26,192 nucleotides of DNA from the NCBI GenBank assembly GCA_037176905.1, contig JBBBWG010007335.1, positions 55,439 to 81,630 of the forward strand. The letters are read 5' to 3'. A program made the translations under genes and the position numbers. Numbering within the stretch: position 1 is the stretch's first letter; each line of letters opens with the position of its first letter. This stretch comes from Azolla pinnata (Eukaryota > Streptophyta > Polypodiopsida > Salviniales > Salviniaceae). Under the pieces are notes generated by a model. The model made no database searches. It was not told where the DNA came from and saw nothing but the letters and a program-made list of their open reading frames with translations. Below, piece by piece: positions 1-11,400 of this stretch.

Positions 1-38
1 TTAGGGTTTAGGGTTTAGGGTTTAGGTTTAGGGTTTAG
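1..38 (+). repeat. Short plant-type telomeric repeat tract (TTTAGGG)n
   Basis: Five to six TTTAGGG-type units, one of them missing a G, begin at base 1 and end at about 38. The G-rich strand reads left to right. At a true left chromosome end the + strand would read CCCTAAA, so this is not a correctly oriented terminal telomere. It looks like an interstitial or promoter-associated telomeric tract, and it may continue left of the window. It lies directly upstream of the histidine kinase gene. Confidence 0.85.
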
Positions 39-363
39 ACCTTCTTCCTCTCCTCCATTGCTCAGGCATCCGAAGTGCAGGAAGCTTTCTAGGGTTTGGC
101 AGCAACCCCCTTGCCCTGGAAACCCTAAAACCAGAAAGAAGGGAGAAGACAGGTTCTAACTGCAGGGAGCCATCTAGGGTTTGTCGCTGCCGCCTTCTTG
201 CCACAAAACCCTAAAGGAAGCAGGATGGAGGAACAGACCAGGTTCTGCTGCAGAGGATGCATCGCCCACTTCCATAGCCAGCTACACCGCGGCGGAGGTG
301 AAGCTGCCTAGGGTTTCTCGCGCTCCATTTCCGACCCCCGGAAACCCTAATCAGAAGCGCAGA
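39..363 (+). promoter_or_regulatory. Histidine kinase leader/promoter with telo-boxes and small uORFs
   Basis: This GC-richer stretch lies before the kinase start codon. It has telo-box-like motifs (AAACCCTA or TAGGGTTT) at about 88-98, 118-130, 171-183, 205-215, 307-316 and 341-350, in both orientations. Telo-boxes are known in plant promoters and leaders, where Myb-like TRB proteins bind. Two AUGs precede the main start out of frame: a 28-codon uORF at 225-311 and a 6-codon uORF at 257-277. No TATA box or start site could be fixed. The kinase frame is open back to about 181 without an in-frame ATG. Confidence 0.55.
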
Positions 364-3300
364 ATGAAGGATCTGAGATGCGGCTCCATCAGATGGCTGC
401 TCATCAACACCATCGTTGCATCGGTGTATGTGGGAACAGGCCATCTCTCCGACACTCTCTCCATCCTCAGCTCCCAAGCTTCGCCTGTGTGGGCTCCCTC
501 GGGCATCATGGTCGCCGCAGTTCTGATCTTTGGGTACAAGGTCTTCCCCGGGATCTTCCTGGGCACTGTTGCGATCAATGTCTGGTATTTCCGGCGGCAT
601 AACCCTAAATCTTTCTTCCCTGCTTCCGTCTGCTTCGGCCTCTTCTCCTTAGTGGAGTCGCTCTCCTGCGCTTGGCTTCTCAAGCACCCCTTAAGCTACA
701 AGAGCGGCAGCTTCTTCTGGCAGGTATGCAGAATTTCTCTCTTCCCTCTCTTCTGTACCACAACGATCAGATCACATGAAAAACCCTAATTCGTTTGACC
801 AGTGGTAATGCATGCATGCACGCAACTCCGGTCCAAATCATACGTTGGTTGGCACAAGCTGCGAAACCCTAAATCCGAATCCTGCGTAGGTTTGCAGACA
901 GGGTCTTTGAAACCCCATAGATTGCTGTAATTCATGAACCCTAGCTGAACGAGAGTTCGGTATAAGACATGGATTATGAAATGGGCAGGGAAACATTGTT
1001 TGGTTTATGATACTATGGGACTCTCATCCAAATCATGCATTTGAACAGTAAATGTTGTAGATTTGCTCAGCACAAGCCACGAAACCCTAATCCAAATCCA
1101 GCGTAGGTTTGCAACGGGACTTGAAAACCTGGTTTGAGCCATAGATTGCTATAATTCATTAACCCTAACTCAATGAGTGATCGGTATAAGACATGATTAT
1201 GAAATCGGTAGGGGAACATTGTTTGGTTTATGAGCTATGGGACTCTCATCCAAATCATGCATTTGAACAGTAACTGATATAGATTTGCTTGGCACAAGCC
1301 ACGAAGCCCTAATCCAAATCCAGCGTAGGTTTGCAACGGGACTTTAAAACCTGGTTCGAGCCATAGATTGCTATAATTCATTAACCCTAACTGAATGAGT
1401 GACCGGTATAAGACATGATTATGAAATCGGTAGGGAAACGTTGTTTGGTTTATGAGCTATGGAACTCTCATCCAAATCATGCATTTAAACTGTAAATGAC
1501 ATGGAATGTTTTTCCTAATCATGCATAGACTGGTTCTAGTCATGAAAGCCTAGTTAGATGCACCGATGCATATCATACATGAACTCCTGTTTAATGGCAG
1601 ATTGCTATAGGATTTGATGATGAGTTCAGTAACAAAAACATAGTTTGGTATATAAAAACATGAAACTCTCATCATGCCTAAACTGGTATGAGACACAAAA
1701 GCCTAGTTCATTGGAATAAGGCAAAGCCCTAGATGAATGACAGGTTCGTTCATGATAAGCTGACGAGACCCTTAGTCCAATGCTATTTGGCATATAATGA
1801 TGACCCGAATTTAAATCATTCATTGAGTGGTACATAAACAATGATAGGTTGGTTCAAGGTATGTATGATCAGACCGTTAGGCAAGTATGGTTTAGTATAC
1901 AAGACATATAACCCTTGCTCAAATCACAGAGTAAATCGATTTGTGAGCCTAGTTCATCTAAACGCTGGTAAAAACAACTAGCACAACTGAGAAACGGGTA
2001 TAAGACATAAATTTCTTACTCAAGTGGTGAACTAGAGGAAGATAAGATTCTCAAATCATGGATTGCAAATTCTATACGACTAATTGAAAACATGGGTTGG
2101 TAAACATTGCAGCCCTTAGCTCAAAATCATGGTTTGATGCAAGCTTTCACTTGAACGTTTTCAGGATTCAAGAACCGGCAATGTCACTGTTGATACATTT
2201 CATGATGCATTGTGGCTCTTCATTGTGGCTCCAGTTACGACCTTCATATCAGGGACTGGAAACGCCCTAGTTCTTTCCTTGTCGAAGCTCTCACCTTGGA
2301 GTCATTTCATGGGAATCTGGCCAACATGGGTCCTTGGTGATTTGTCAGCCATTCTTTGTTACATGCCATGTATTCTTCACGTCTGGAATCTGTTTCATGA
2401 AGATTTGAACACGTTTTGTTGGGGCAGAAGTAAGCAAATGAAAGCTTCTATGGCAGCTCAAAGGAACTATTCTTTGAGGTCAAGAAGGCCTCAAGTATTC
2501 TGTTCTGTCAAGCCACCTGCAAAAACATCAAGCAGCACAGGAACAGGGGATTGTAATACGTTTAGGATATGCTCTGATGAACAGAGGAATACATTGGATA
2601 TCAAGGTTGCTATAACTGAAGAGTGCTCCAATGAAAGGTCCATTCAGGAGGACCATGTCTCTCTACGGATCCTATCATTGAACAAGCTAATGGGTAATTG
2701 TTGTCGAGAATGCAACTTGCAGAGGCAAATGATAGATGCCCAGAGAGCATCATCCGATGCCCATGAGCTCGAAAATGTATCAAATGCAATGAATTCACAC
2801 CCTATCTGGGAAACGCCAGATTTCTCTCTCCGCAAATTCCTCATGAGATTAGCTGAATGCGTGGTTCTTTTCATGCTCCTTATCTTCCTGTCGTTGTTCA
2901 TCTTCTTTGATCTTGGAGCTCCAACAAACACGTTTGTACAGAACTTGTCATACCTTGTCTTTCCTGTGGTTATCTGGGCTTCCTTCCGCTTCAATCGTGT
3001 TGGACTACCGCTCTCTGTGGTTGTAGTGGCTACGATAGCAAGTGTTGGAACTGCCAAACGCCATGGGCCTCTGTATCATAGTGATAGTAGCGACAAATCG
3101 CTGCTTCAGGTCCGTAATCACTGTGAAATTTTGCAGTTTTTATGATAGATAGATAGATCTATTAAGGAATGATTTTATACAGAGATATATCATGCTGCAG
3201 GTCCAGATGTTTGTTAGTGTCTTGGCAATGGTAGCAACCACACTTGCAGCAATTGTACATGACAGAAAACAAATGGAAGGAGAGTTAAACGAAATGAATT

Positions 3301-6300
3301 ATACTCTGGAATCTCAGGTAAAGATGAGGACCATAACCTGGTATCTTGCCTTCTAATGTGACTTGTTTCACTTCTTTATTGCTTTTATAAGACAGGTTCG
3401 GGAACGGACCAAAGAGCTGGAGAAGGCAAACCATGAATTACAAGCATCCCAAGCTGCAGCAGAAGAGGCTAGTAGAGCAAAGTCAGAATTCCTTGCAAAC
3501 ATGAGCCATGAAATAAGGTTATTAGAGACTTCCGTAATTTCATGAAATTAGAGCCTTTCATCCAATGATGTATAAGATTGAAATCACCAAAATCAGCAGA
3601 GATTATCTAAAATGCTAAATAACCGGGAGGATTATTGGTATGTTAAGAATAAAGTTATAAAGAGGTCTGCATTTACACAAACCTTCTTTTGATTCTGACT
3701 GCAAAGAAACCTTTTGTATTTACAATATGCTGAATGAGAAGATATCTAGATTGTTCGTGATGCATGTTGTCCTTATCTTTCATGCATTTGATTTGGTTCT
3801 TTTGTTAACAGAACCCCAATTCATGGCATTATTGGGATGGCATCTCTGGCATTGGATACGGATCTTACTGATGAACAGAGAGAACATCTCGAAACAGTTT
3901 CACAGTCTGCCGATTGTCTGTTACATATTGTGAATGCTATTCTTGATTTAGCAAAGATTGAAGCAGGGAGATTAGAGTTGGAGCACATGCCATTCAGCCT
4001 GTGTGGAACCATTGAGTCAACAATGAAAATGCTTCAGGTGAATCATGATTTCTGAATGTTACAGCGCATACGTACATTGAACCTACGTGTGTGCATATGC
4101 TTGAAAAAATTGCTTGTCTTTACATGTGCACATGCTCTGTAAATCTAAAGGGTAACAAGAGTTGGTTGATAGTCCTGAGCTTCCGTTATCTGTATTTCTT
4201 TTTTTATCTTCACTAAATGTATGTCACAGTGCGAATTGTTTTTTTGGTTTTCACCTCTCATTTTTTCTTTGATACATTCCTTACCTTTTATGATGTAGGG
4301 GTTTGTTTGCGAACCATATTCTCTAGAGCCCAAAAAGATCGTAGATAGAGAGTACCGAGCTATGAAATTTTTGTCATCAGCTTTGTTTTCATTTAATTTG
4401 GTTGTTACATCAACATGGCTATAAAATTGGTGCGATGATATATCTTTTTGTGATGATATATTTTCTTCTATGTATCAGATCAGAGCAAAGCAAAAGAGTC
4501 TGGAATTAACATGGGACGTGACTGCGGAGGTCCCCAATGTCTTGATTGGCGATGCTGGTCGTTTGCAGCAATGCATATTAAACTTAGGTAAGAAGAAAAT
4601 ATGATTCACTGTAGTCAGATGTTTGTTCGATACAAATTTTCTAATACAGTAATTTCATTTTTTATAGTTGGCAATGCCATCAAGTTCACGCATGAGGGTT
4701 CTGTATCTCTGAAAGCACAGCTGTACACGGAAGATGCATGCAATGAACTCCATGGTAAAGGAGACATTCATCCATCCACTGATAGAGACATCAGCGCTCA
4801 CGAGAGAATCTCTCATAGGAGGAGCTCCATGTGTACAAATGGATCGTCCAAACACTCGCTGAAAAATGTAGCTCAATCGGAAGATGCGAATCAGTGCCCT
4901 CCAGTTGATGATGGTGGACACCATAATTCTCATGGAAATCCAAAGAAGTTTCCATGTCGATATCAGCAGAGTATGGGAGGTTCATCATTTGATATGGAAA
5001 TGGATACCTTACGGTTGCAAGTTGTAGAACCCACCCACGAAAAGACACAAAATAATCATGGATGTCAGCATAGTAAGAAGACGTCAGAGAAGGTAGCTAT
5101 CTTGTTCACAGTCTCTGATACTGGAATAGGCATAAGCAAGGAAAATCAGAAGGAAGTCTTCAAAGCATTCTCGCAAGCAGATAGTTCGACCACGAGGCTG
5201 TATGGAGGGACGGGTTTGGGACTAAGCATTGTTGAAAGGTATACTAGTTAAAATAAATTCAGGATTATTACCTTTCACAATTATACAGTACAATCTGTGT
5301 ATGAAGTATACATATTCAAATGGTATTTTTTGTGTTTAACAACTAGATTGCTAGCAATGATGGATGGATGGATATGGTTAGAAAGCGAGGTAGGTAACGG
5401 TAGCACCTTCTATTTTGTGGCGTGTTTCGAGAAAGGGACCAATCCTGGCTCCAGCAGCAGTTCATGGTGTGATTCTGAAATGTTGGGGAAGCGGTCACAG
5501 TATCACAGTGATGGGAACCATAACAATGGCATTGATACTGCTAAGATTGATATGACCAGAGAGGCAGATCCTCTGATTGACTGCAAACAACATGAGTACG
5601 AGGTGTTTGTGCATAGCGAAATCGACATGTTACAGATAGAGAATGATGCATTAGAGAAAGTAGAGGCGGACACTAAGTGTAGAAGTGAGAGCATCGGCAC
5701 TTCAGACATGAAGGTTGATGATACCCCTCCTCGATCAAGTCCGACAATAAGAATCCATACCCCGCCGCCATCTGGATGCTTGCAAGAGGAACCCAATAGT
5801 CAATGTCTTCTGTTGAAGGGCATGAAAGTTCTTCTGGCAGAAGACAATGTGGTGAATCAGAAGGTAGCTTGCCAACAACTCAAGAAGTTTGGGACGCATG
5901 TGGATGTTGTGAGTGATGGGCAACAATGTCTGAATGCCCTCCAGAAAGGCAGAGATGATTATGATCTCATCCTCATGGATGTCCAGGTATGCATGCATTG
6001 GAATCTTTGAAGGCCTGCCAAAATTCATATATATATATATATATATATATTTTTGCATATCGATAAGAAGGTACGATCGCTATACGCAGAATGGAGAGCA
6101 ATCAAATGGGGAGCTATGTCTTTCCAGAAAGGCTCGATATTGTTTTGAGCTCAGTGCCCCCATTGTCTGTGTGGGTCCAAATGGAAGTTAATCTTTCCTA
6201 GGAAAGATTGAGGATCTCATTTCTTTGTAGCTTAATCCCTCTATACTCTTAAACCAGTATAAGGTATCTGCCCAACATATACAGTATTAGCCACTTGTTT

Positions 6301-6716
6301 TCCTATCTATTTGTTATTGATACCTCATTACTCTTACAATAGTACGAAGATATCTGCTCTATGAAGGTTGATGGAGACAGCCCTTTGCTAGCTGCCATTG
6401 TTTACAACAAAGTTTCGTATCTCGAAGATAGTTCATTGTATTTCCAAGGGAAAATATGTTATTTCTAACTGCCTTGAGATTTTGATCGTGTGAGCAGATG
6501 CCAGTTTTGGATGGACTTCAAGCAACAAAGATAATTAGAGAGAACGAGCAAGAATTCGGGTTTAGCCGCAAACCCATTATTGGTCTAACTGCTCATGCTA
6601 TACAAGGCTACAAAGACAAGTGCCTAGAAGCTGGGATGGATGCATATGCATGCAAACCTTTTCAAGCAAAGCAACTGATTGAAGTAATTCGGGGAGTGAT
6701 GCAACAATCTCTGTAG
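364..6716 (+). CDS. MASE1-containing hybrid histidine kinase (9 exons, 1102 aa)
   Basis: Membrane hybrid sensor kinase. Exons: 364-723, 2165-3109, 3201-3317, 3396-3517, 3812-4037, 4479-4587, 4668-5238, 5347-5986, 6498-6716; all introns are GT-AG and every phase fits. Residues ~9-455 form a multi-span MASE1 domain, with hallmark stretches [30 protein letters not shown] and [10 protein letters not shown] ~145-residue hydrophilic insert (~199-343) interrupts it. A coiled coil (~475-505) leads to HisKA, phosphoacceptor H512 in SHEIRTP. HATPase has the N-box GNAIKF (628-633), G1 DTGIGI (777-782) and G2 GGTGLGL (806-812), with a ~115-residue insert (~648-766). The receiver (~976-1095) has E982/D983, phosphoacceptor D1028, T1061 and K1083. 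All catalytic residues are present. The start is the first in-frame ATG, with A at -3. There is no CHASE, PAS or ethylene-binding domain. Output must go through HPt proteins; the ligand is unknown. Confidence 0.95.
852..1513 (+). repeat. ~220 bp tandem repeat, about three copies, in kinase intron 1
   Basis: Units start at about 852, 1070 and 1292 (spacings 218 and 222). Each carries, in order, GCACAAGC, an AAACCCTAA-like telo-box (AGCCCTAA in the third), a second AACCCTA motif, GGTATAAGACATG, TTGTTTGGTTTATGA and ACTCTCATCCAAATCATGCAT. Units two and three are closest; unit one is more diverged. Decayed pieces follow, for example around 1635-1680 with GTTTGGTATAT and AAACTCTCATC. The array makes up much of the 1441-nt first intron and is not coding. 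Confidence 0.85.
6027..6050. repeat. (AT)12 microsatellite in kinase intron 8
   Basis: Twenty-four bases of uninterrupted AT dinucleotide lie in the intron that splits the receiver domain, 41 bases after its donor. Confidence 0.95.
6190..6209. other. Perfect 20-bp palindrome in kinase intron 8
   Basis: AATCTTTCCTAGGAAAGATT equals its own reverse complement over all 20 bases. It sits inside the receiver-splitting intron. It could form a cruciform or bind a symmetric dimeric factor, or be chance; nothing nearby explains it. Confidence 0.7.
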
Positions 6717-8407
6717 AAGTTCTGAAGGTATGATAGTAGTATATTGAATCCGGCCATTTTTTTCTGATAAAAATGAAGGTGACCAGAGTAGCATAAAATT
6801 AGCTGAAGCCATGGACACAAACAACCTCAGGCAAAACACAAACAATTCAAGCTTTGCCCAAAACGGACATGTACAGAGTCTGTTCTCATGTGTATTATAA
6901 AAACATCCTTCCGTGGGAGCGATGTTCAATATCTTATGTGCACAAAAACTTCTCCCTACAGCTACTATTACACTAAAGAGTATGATAGCCATTTGGAGAG
7001 AAAGATACATAGGTATATACATACAAATGTAATGCATACTAACAGAAAAGAGTTTTATAACAAGTAAATATGATTTCACCCCATGTTTCCGCATTTGGCA
7101 GCCCCTCTTGTGCGTTTTCAGTTTGACGAGCACAAAGTATATTTCAATATCTTTGGAATACATATAGTGTGACGCAGGTGCATCTTCACTCAGCCTGTGT
7201 GCTCAATTTGTAATTTTAATGTCATTGTAAAACGCTCAGTTTTGAAACCGAGGGAGAGCATATTTCTTGGAATTGAAGCATATGATTTGATTGTAGATGC
7301 TTATGAAGATGTATATGCAACTTGCAAGGTAAAAGTTTGGAAAAGAGGGGTCTAGCACCTTTGAAAGTACATACCTACTGAGGCACAAATCTCTTACAGG
7401 AATCTATAGGAATCTACTTGAATGCGGTATACCTGCAGTTTAAACAGTAAGCTTGATGCCTTATAATGAGACTATGCAACCAGGGCTTGCATAGGGACTC
7501 ATCTTCTCAATCTTGTCAACAGACATGCAACGTTTGCTTCACAGCTAGAAAGCTCTTTGGAAAGTGCCTGTTGTATTTATATTGCTTGGGTCAACTCACT
7601 GCAGAATTGATTTTGATTCCCGTCAAAGTCTCAATTTGAAAGGTCCTCGGAGTGTGGTGGCATTTCATTGCACTGTTATATATCTATATACAGTGGCCAC
7701 CATCATTGCCAAACTTGCATTTTTTGTTACTGGGGACTATTTGAGGTCCCCATTGTCATTGTGGCTGTATATCAATGGCATTGTAAATCTTTTCTTTTTT
7801 GGCATGATTGATCCTTTCCATCTGCTTCGATTCCTTGAAAACATCATTCGATTCGGTCCACAGGAATACGATCTTTGCCCCTTGCTTTTTAATAGCATAA
7901 GATCTTCTGAAGCATTTAACCACAAAACTTTCTGGTTTAGTATATATATGTCCGGATCTGTACGTCGAATAAAGGCATGCCACATAGCATACTAAAAGAG
8001 GAATTGCTGCAATGAATTAGCTAAACCCTTAGCTAAACAGCATGCTACATAACACGACAATTACACCAACTATCCATTGCATAATACATTCAAATGAAGA
8101 TAAGCACAATCAAATTTCATAACCAAACAATCGCTGTGGGCTAACTTCATACCTTTTTCCCAATATCAGGTCTGGAAATGTAGAATACAAGATATGCTGA
8201 CCATGTCCAAATGTGTTAGTAGTGTACGATGAAGAAGCACGAGGAAATAGGGGGAAGCCCGATCCTCGCGCACTCCATGGGAAAGTTATAAATGACAACA
8301 AAGAGTAAAATGATTCCGAACTCTTTTTTCTGTCCTTCAATTCAAATTGTCAACTACAGTGTGAAAGAAACAGGGAAAAAGAGAGGATTTACATGATAAT
8401 TATCTTT
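6717..8407. other. Intergenic stretch between kinase and MATE copy A; no gene recognised
   Basis: The two flanking genes converge here, so both 3' UTRs probably lie within it. Short open frames exist on both strands (around 7564-7995 + and 7756-7983 -), but they begin at non-ATG codons or overlap each other and resemble no family I know. No AATAAA signal could be assigned confidently. I see no tRNA, rRNA or mobile-element hallmark. Confidence 0.5.
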
Positions 8408-11400
8408 TCACTGATCATCAGAAGACAGCAAGGGTGATGAGCAGTACTTAACTTCTGTAATCTGGGAGCTCATTGTGCACTCTCTCAAAAACTTCCATGG
8501 ACCACTAGCAGTGCCTACCCTGCAACCTCAAAAAATTCCACATAAGTTCCTTTCTAGGAATACAGATGGGCAATTATTATTTTTATTTTTTAACAAGATA
8601 CAGCTTTGTATTAATAAACAGAAATGATACAAAGAAGTTTATTACTATCACACTAATATTAGAAACTAGCAGCTTCTATCATCTTCTTCGTTTAATTTCC
8701 TTAGTGATCATCATTTAATTGTTCATGTAGTTGGTGGGCTATTATCAATCGATAGCAGAGATTTTAGTACCTCGTACTATTTTATTACAGAAATTTATCA
8801 TATATATGCTTAATATCGGTCTTCGGTGACAAGAATCTTATTGAACAATAAAATACTTTCATGATCAAACATACAGACTTTTCACAGTCAAGGAGTTACC
8901 TCAAAACACCGGTCAGCATTCTCATTGTCATGAGAACTGTAAGGCCTACCCAGATACCAATAAATTTCAACTTTAACTCGGCAAGAAACATGATCCCTGA
9001 GGACATGATTGCAACTACAATCTGCCAGAAAAAACACATGCCCATATATAAGGACGCAGGTACGTTTGTAGTCCTATTTGGTCAGAGATAGCATGTTCTG
9101 CTTAAAAAAAAAAGCAAGAGAAATGGCTTGTATTGTTATATTACCATAGAGTACGCCGCATATTGAAAATCTGAAGACCCATAATGAAGACCATCAAAAA
9201 TAAAAGCAATAGAGTTTATTGGCTGAGTTGCGGCCACGAACTGCATGGTAAATGCTGTTTTTAGTTATCAAAATATCAGCATCTCCTCAAAAAGCAAAGC
9301 CTAACTTACTGGAATCCCAAGAGCGAGGACCCTCAGAACTCTTTTATCAGTTGTAAACAGCTTCGAAAATGTGCCCAGACCCACACCAAGTATCAAAGCT
9401 AGGATCATACCAAAGACAAAACCTATCTGAAAATCAATGTTAAAATTTTGGATGCGCAATCAATAGGATACAGAATATGTCAAATATGACAGCACCTCAA
9501 TTCACCTGGAGTATCCTGAAAGCTGCAGTTTTTGCTAATCCGTAATCTTGTTTCGCCAAAGCAGTAGCAATGATAGCCTGAATGTTTTATTTTGGTGGAA
9601 AAAATAAAAAATAAAGGATAATTTGTTTTAATGCAGATTTCATGGCTCACTATATACCTGGCCAGAAAGTGCTATTGCATCTGAAAGAAGTGATGTTGCA
9701 AGCCAAATTTGCGTGCAAATTTGATGGGCAGCCATAGGAACAGCACCCAATCTTGCTGCTAGTGATGTAGCTAACGTCATGCTGAACATCACAGCAGCCG
9801 ATCGAGCTAGCAGAAGCCCACCTTTCAAATGAGGCAATGTTAGAAGAGGTTCCAAAGAAAATGCATATAAAAGAAGGCCAAGTCATTCATGTATTGGTTC
9901 ACAAAATTTTCATCAACAAATTATGGTATTTCATTGATTACCATTCTTCAGGAACTGACCAAACTTAAGCTCCCCCAGCTTTGGTGGTAAGAGTGACACC
10001 TCTTTGCTTAACTTCAACAGAAGAATGAGGGCAATAAGATATCTGAAAATTTTAATGTGAACAAAAGCCAAAAAACAGACAATCAAGCCACGAATAAGTT
10101 TATTTTGAAAACATAGAGACTTACCGTACAAAAAAGACAAAAAATGTTTAAATGCACTGAGTGCATACTCTGATTATATAGCATTCATCTTTGAATGCAT
10201 AGAAGACAAAACTCTAATGGTATGAAACGTTGAACTTCAAAAGCTCCATTTCACTGCACTGTGCATCTCTTTCATACTTGCATAAATATTAAAGGTTGAC
10301 ATTACTTATATCACACTTACTGGGATATAACAGTAGCGATAGCTGATCCTCTAACACCATAACCAAGGTTAAACATTAGAATGGGCACGAGCACCATGTT
10401 AACAACATTTCCAGTAGCTGCACCACGAGATTATAATATTGAGAAATAACAAATATCAGAATTTCATGCATGTAGTGGTAGTATAAAACAAATCCCACCA
10501 GTAGCAAAGAGCGGTGTTCGAGTGTCTTTGAATCCACGAAAGACGCCTTGAACAGCCAATGACACGACAACAGCTGGGCAACTGATAGCACGCAATCTTA
10601 AGTATTGTTCAGCAGGCAGACGCATATTGGAACCCTGGATGTTCAGTGGATTAAGCTTTACAGAAGCACAATGACAAATACTCAGAATAACACCTAACTT
10701 GTTACCAAAATAGGTTCCAGAGTTTCCAAAAACTACTAAACTATCCCTATATAGTACTGAATCAACAAGATATTTTCTAAAAAACAGTTGGCTATTTTTG
10801 TTACTATCCTGGTAGGAGAGTTATGCAAAAATCAGTGGATATAAAAACGACTTGCGTTTTGCACATCTTATTTCTACCTTACCTCTGGGATCCCCATCAC
10901 ATTCAGGATTGGTCCATATCCAAATACCAAGACTATAAGTTCAAAAACACCCAACGCAGACCCAACAATCAGCGCTGTAGAAATTGCAGGGAGGTTTCTT
11001 TGTGGTCCATTTTTACAACTTTTCGGTTCCTCAAAAGCTACCTTGTCCTTGTTTACTCCTTCCAAGACTGTCATCAATATCATAAAACCAGAAGCATGGA
11101 TCTCAGAAATTGACAGTGAAGTAAGTTTTTCAATTGGCATTAACTACAAGACCCTAAGAATGTCTATACTTCATCATTTAATTTTACATACTTATATAGA
11201 TAGGTCTCATTGGCATGCAATAATATGACAACACTCAAAGCACCAGTCCAGGAGATATGCTCACACATCAGTGAAGTGCATTAAACTAGTAGATGCAAGT
11301 AAAATCTGCAGGCTATAAGTAGAAAAATTGGAAAATATATTCAGTGAGCATTAGATAAAACGCCTGATCTCTTTTTTAATAAAAATTGGTAGCTTGCACT

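Noticed and set aside
1..38. True telomere at the left end of the window
   Set aside because: The + strand reads TTTAGGG inward; a left chromosome end should read CCCTAAA. The tract is short, degenerate and followed at once by a gene.
2644..3057. Opposite-strand open frames across the kinase exons
   Set aside because: They are shadows of real coding sequence; the + strand frame has clear domain motifs and splice continuity.
7564..7995. 143-codon + strand frame between the kinase and MATE copy A
   Set aside because: Starts at GTG, overlaps two open frames on the other strand and has no recognisable domain.
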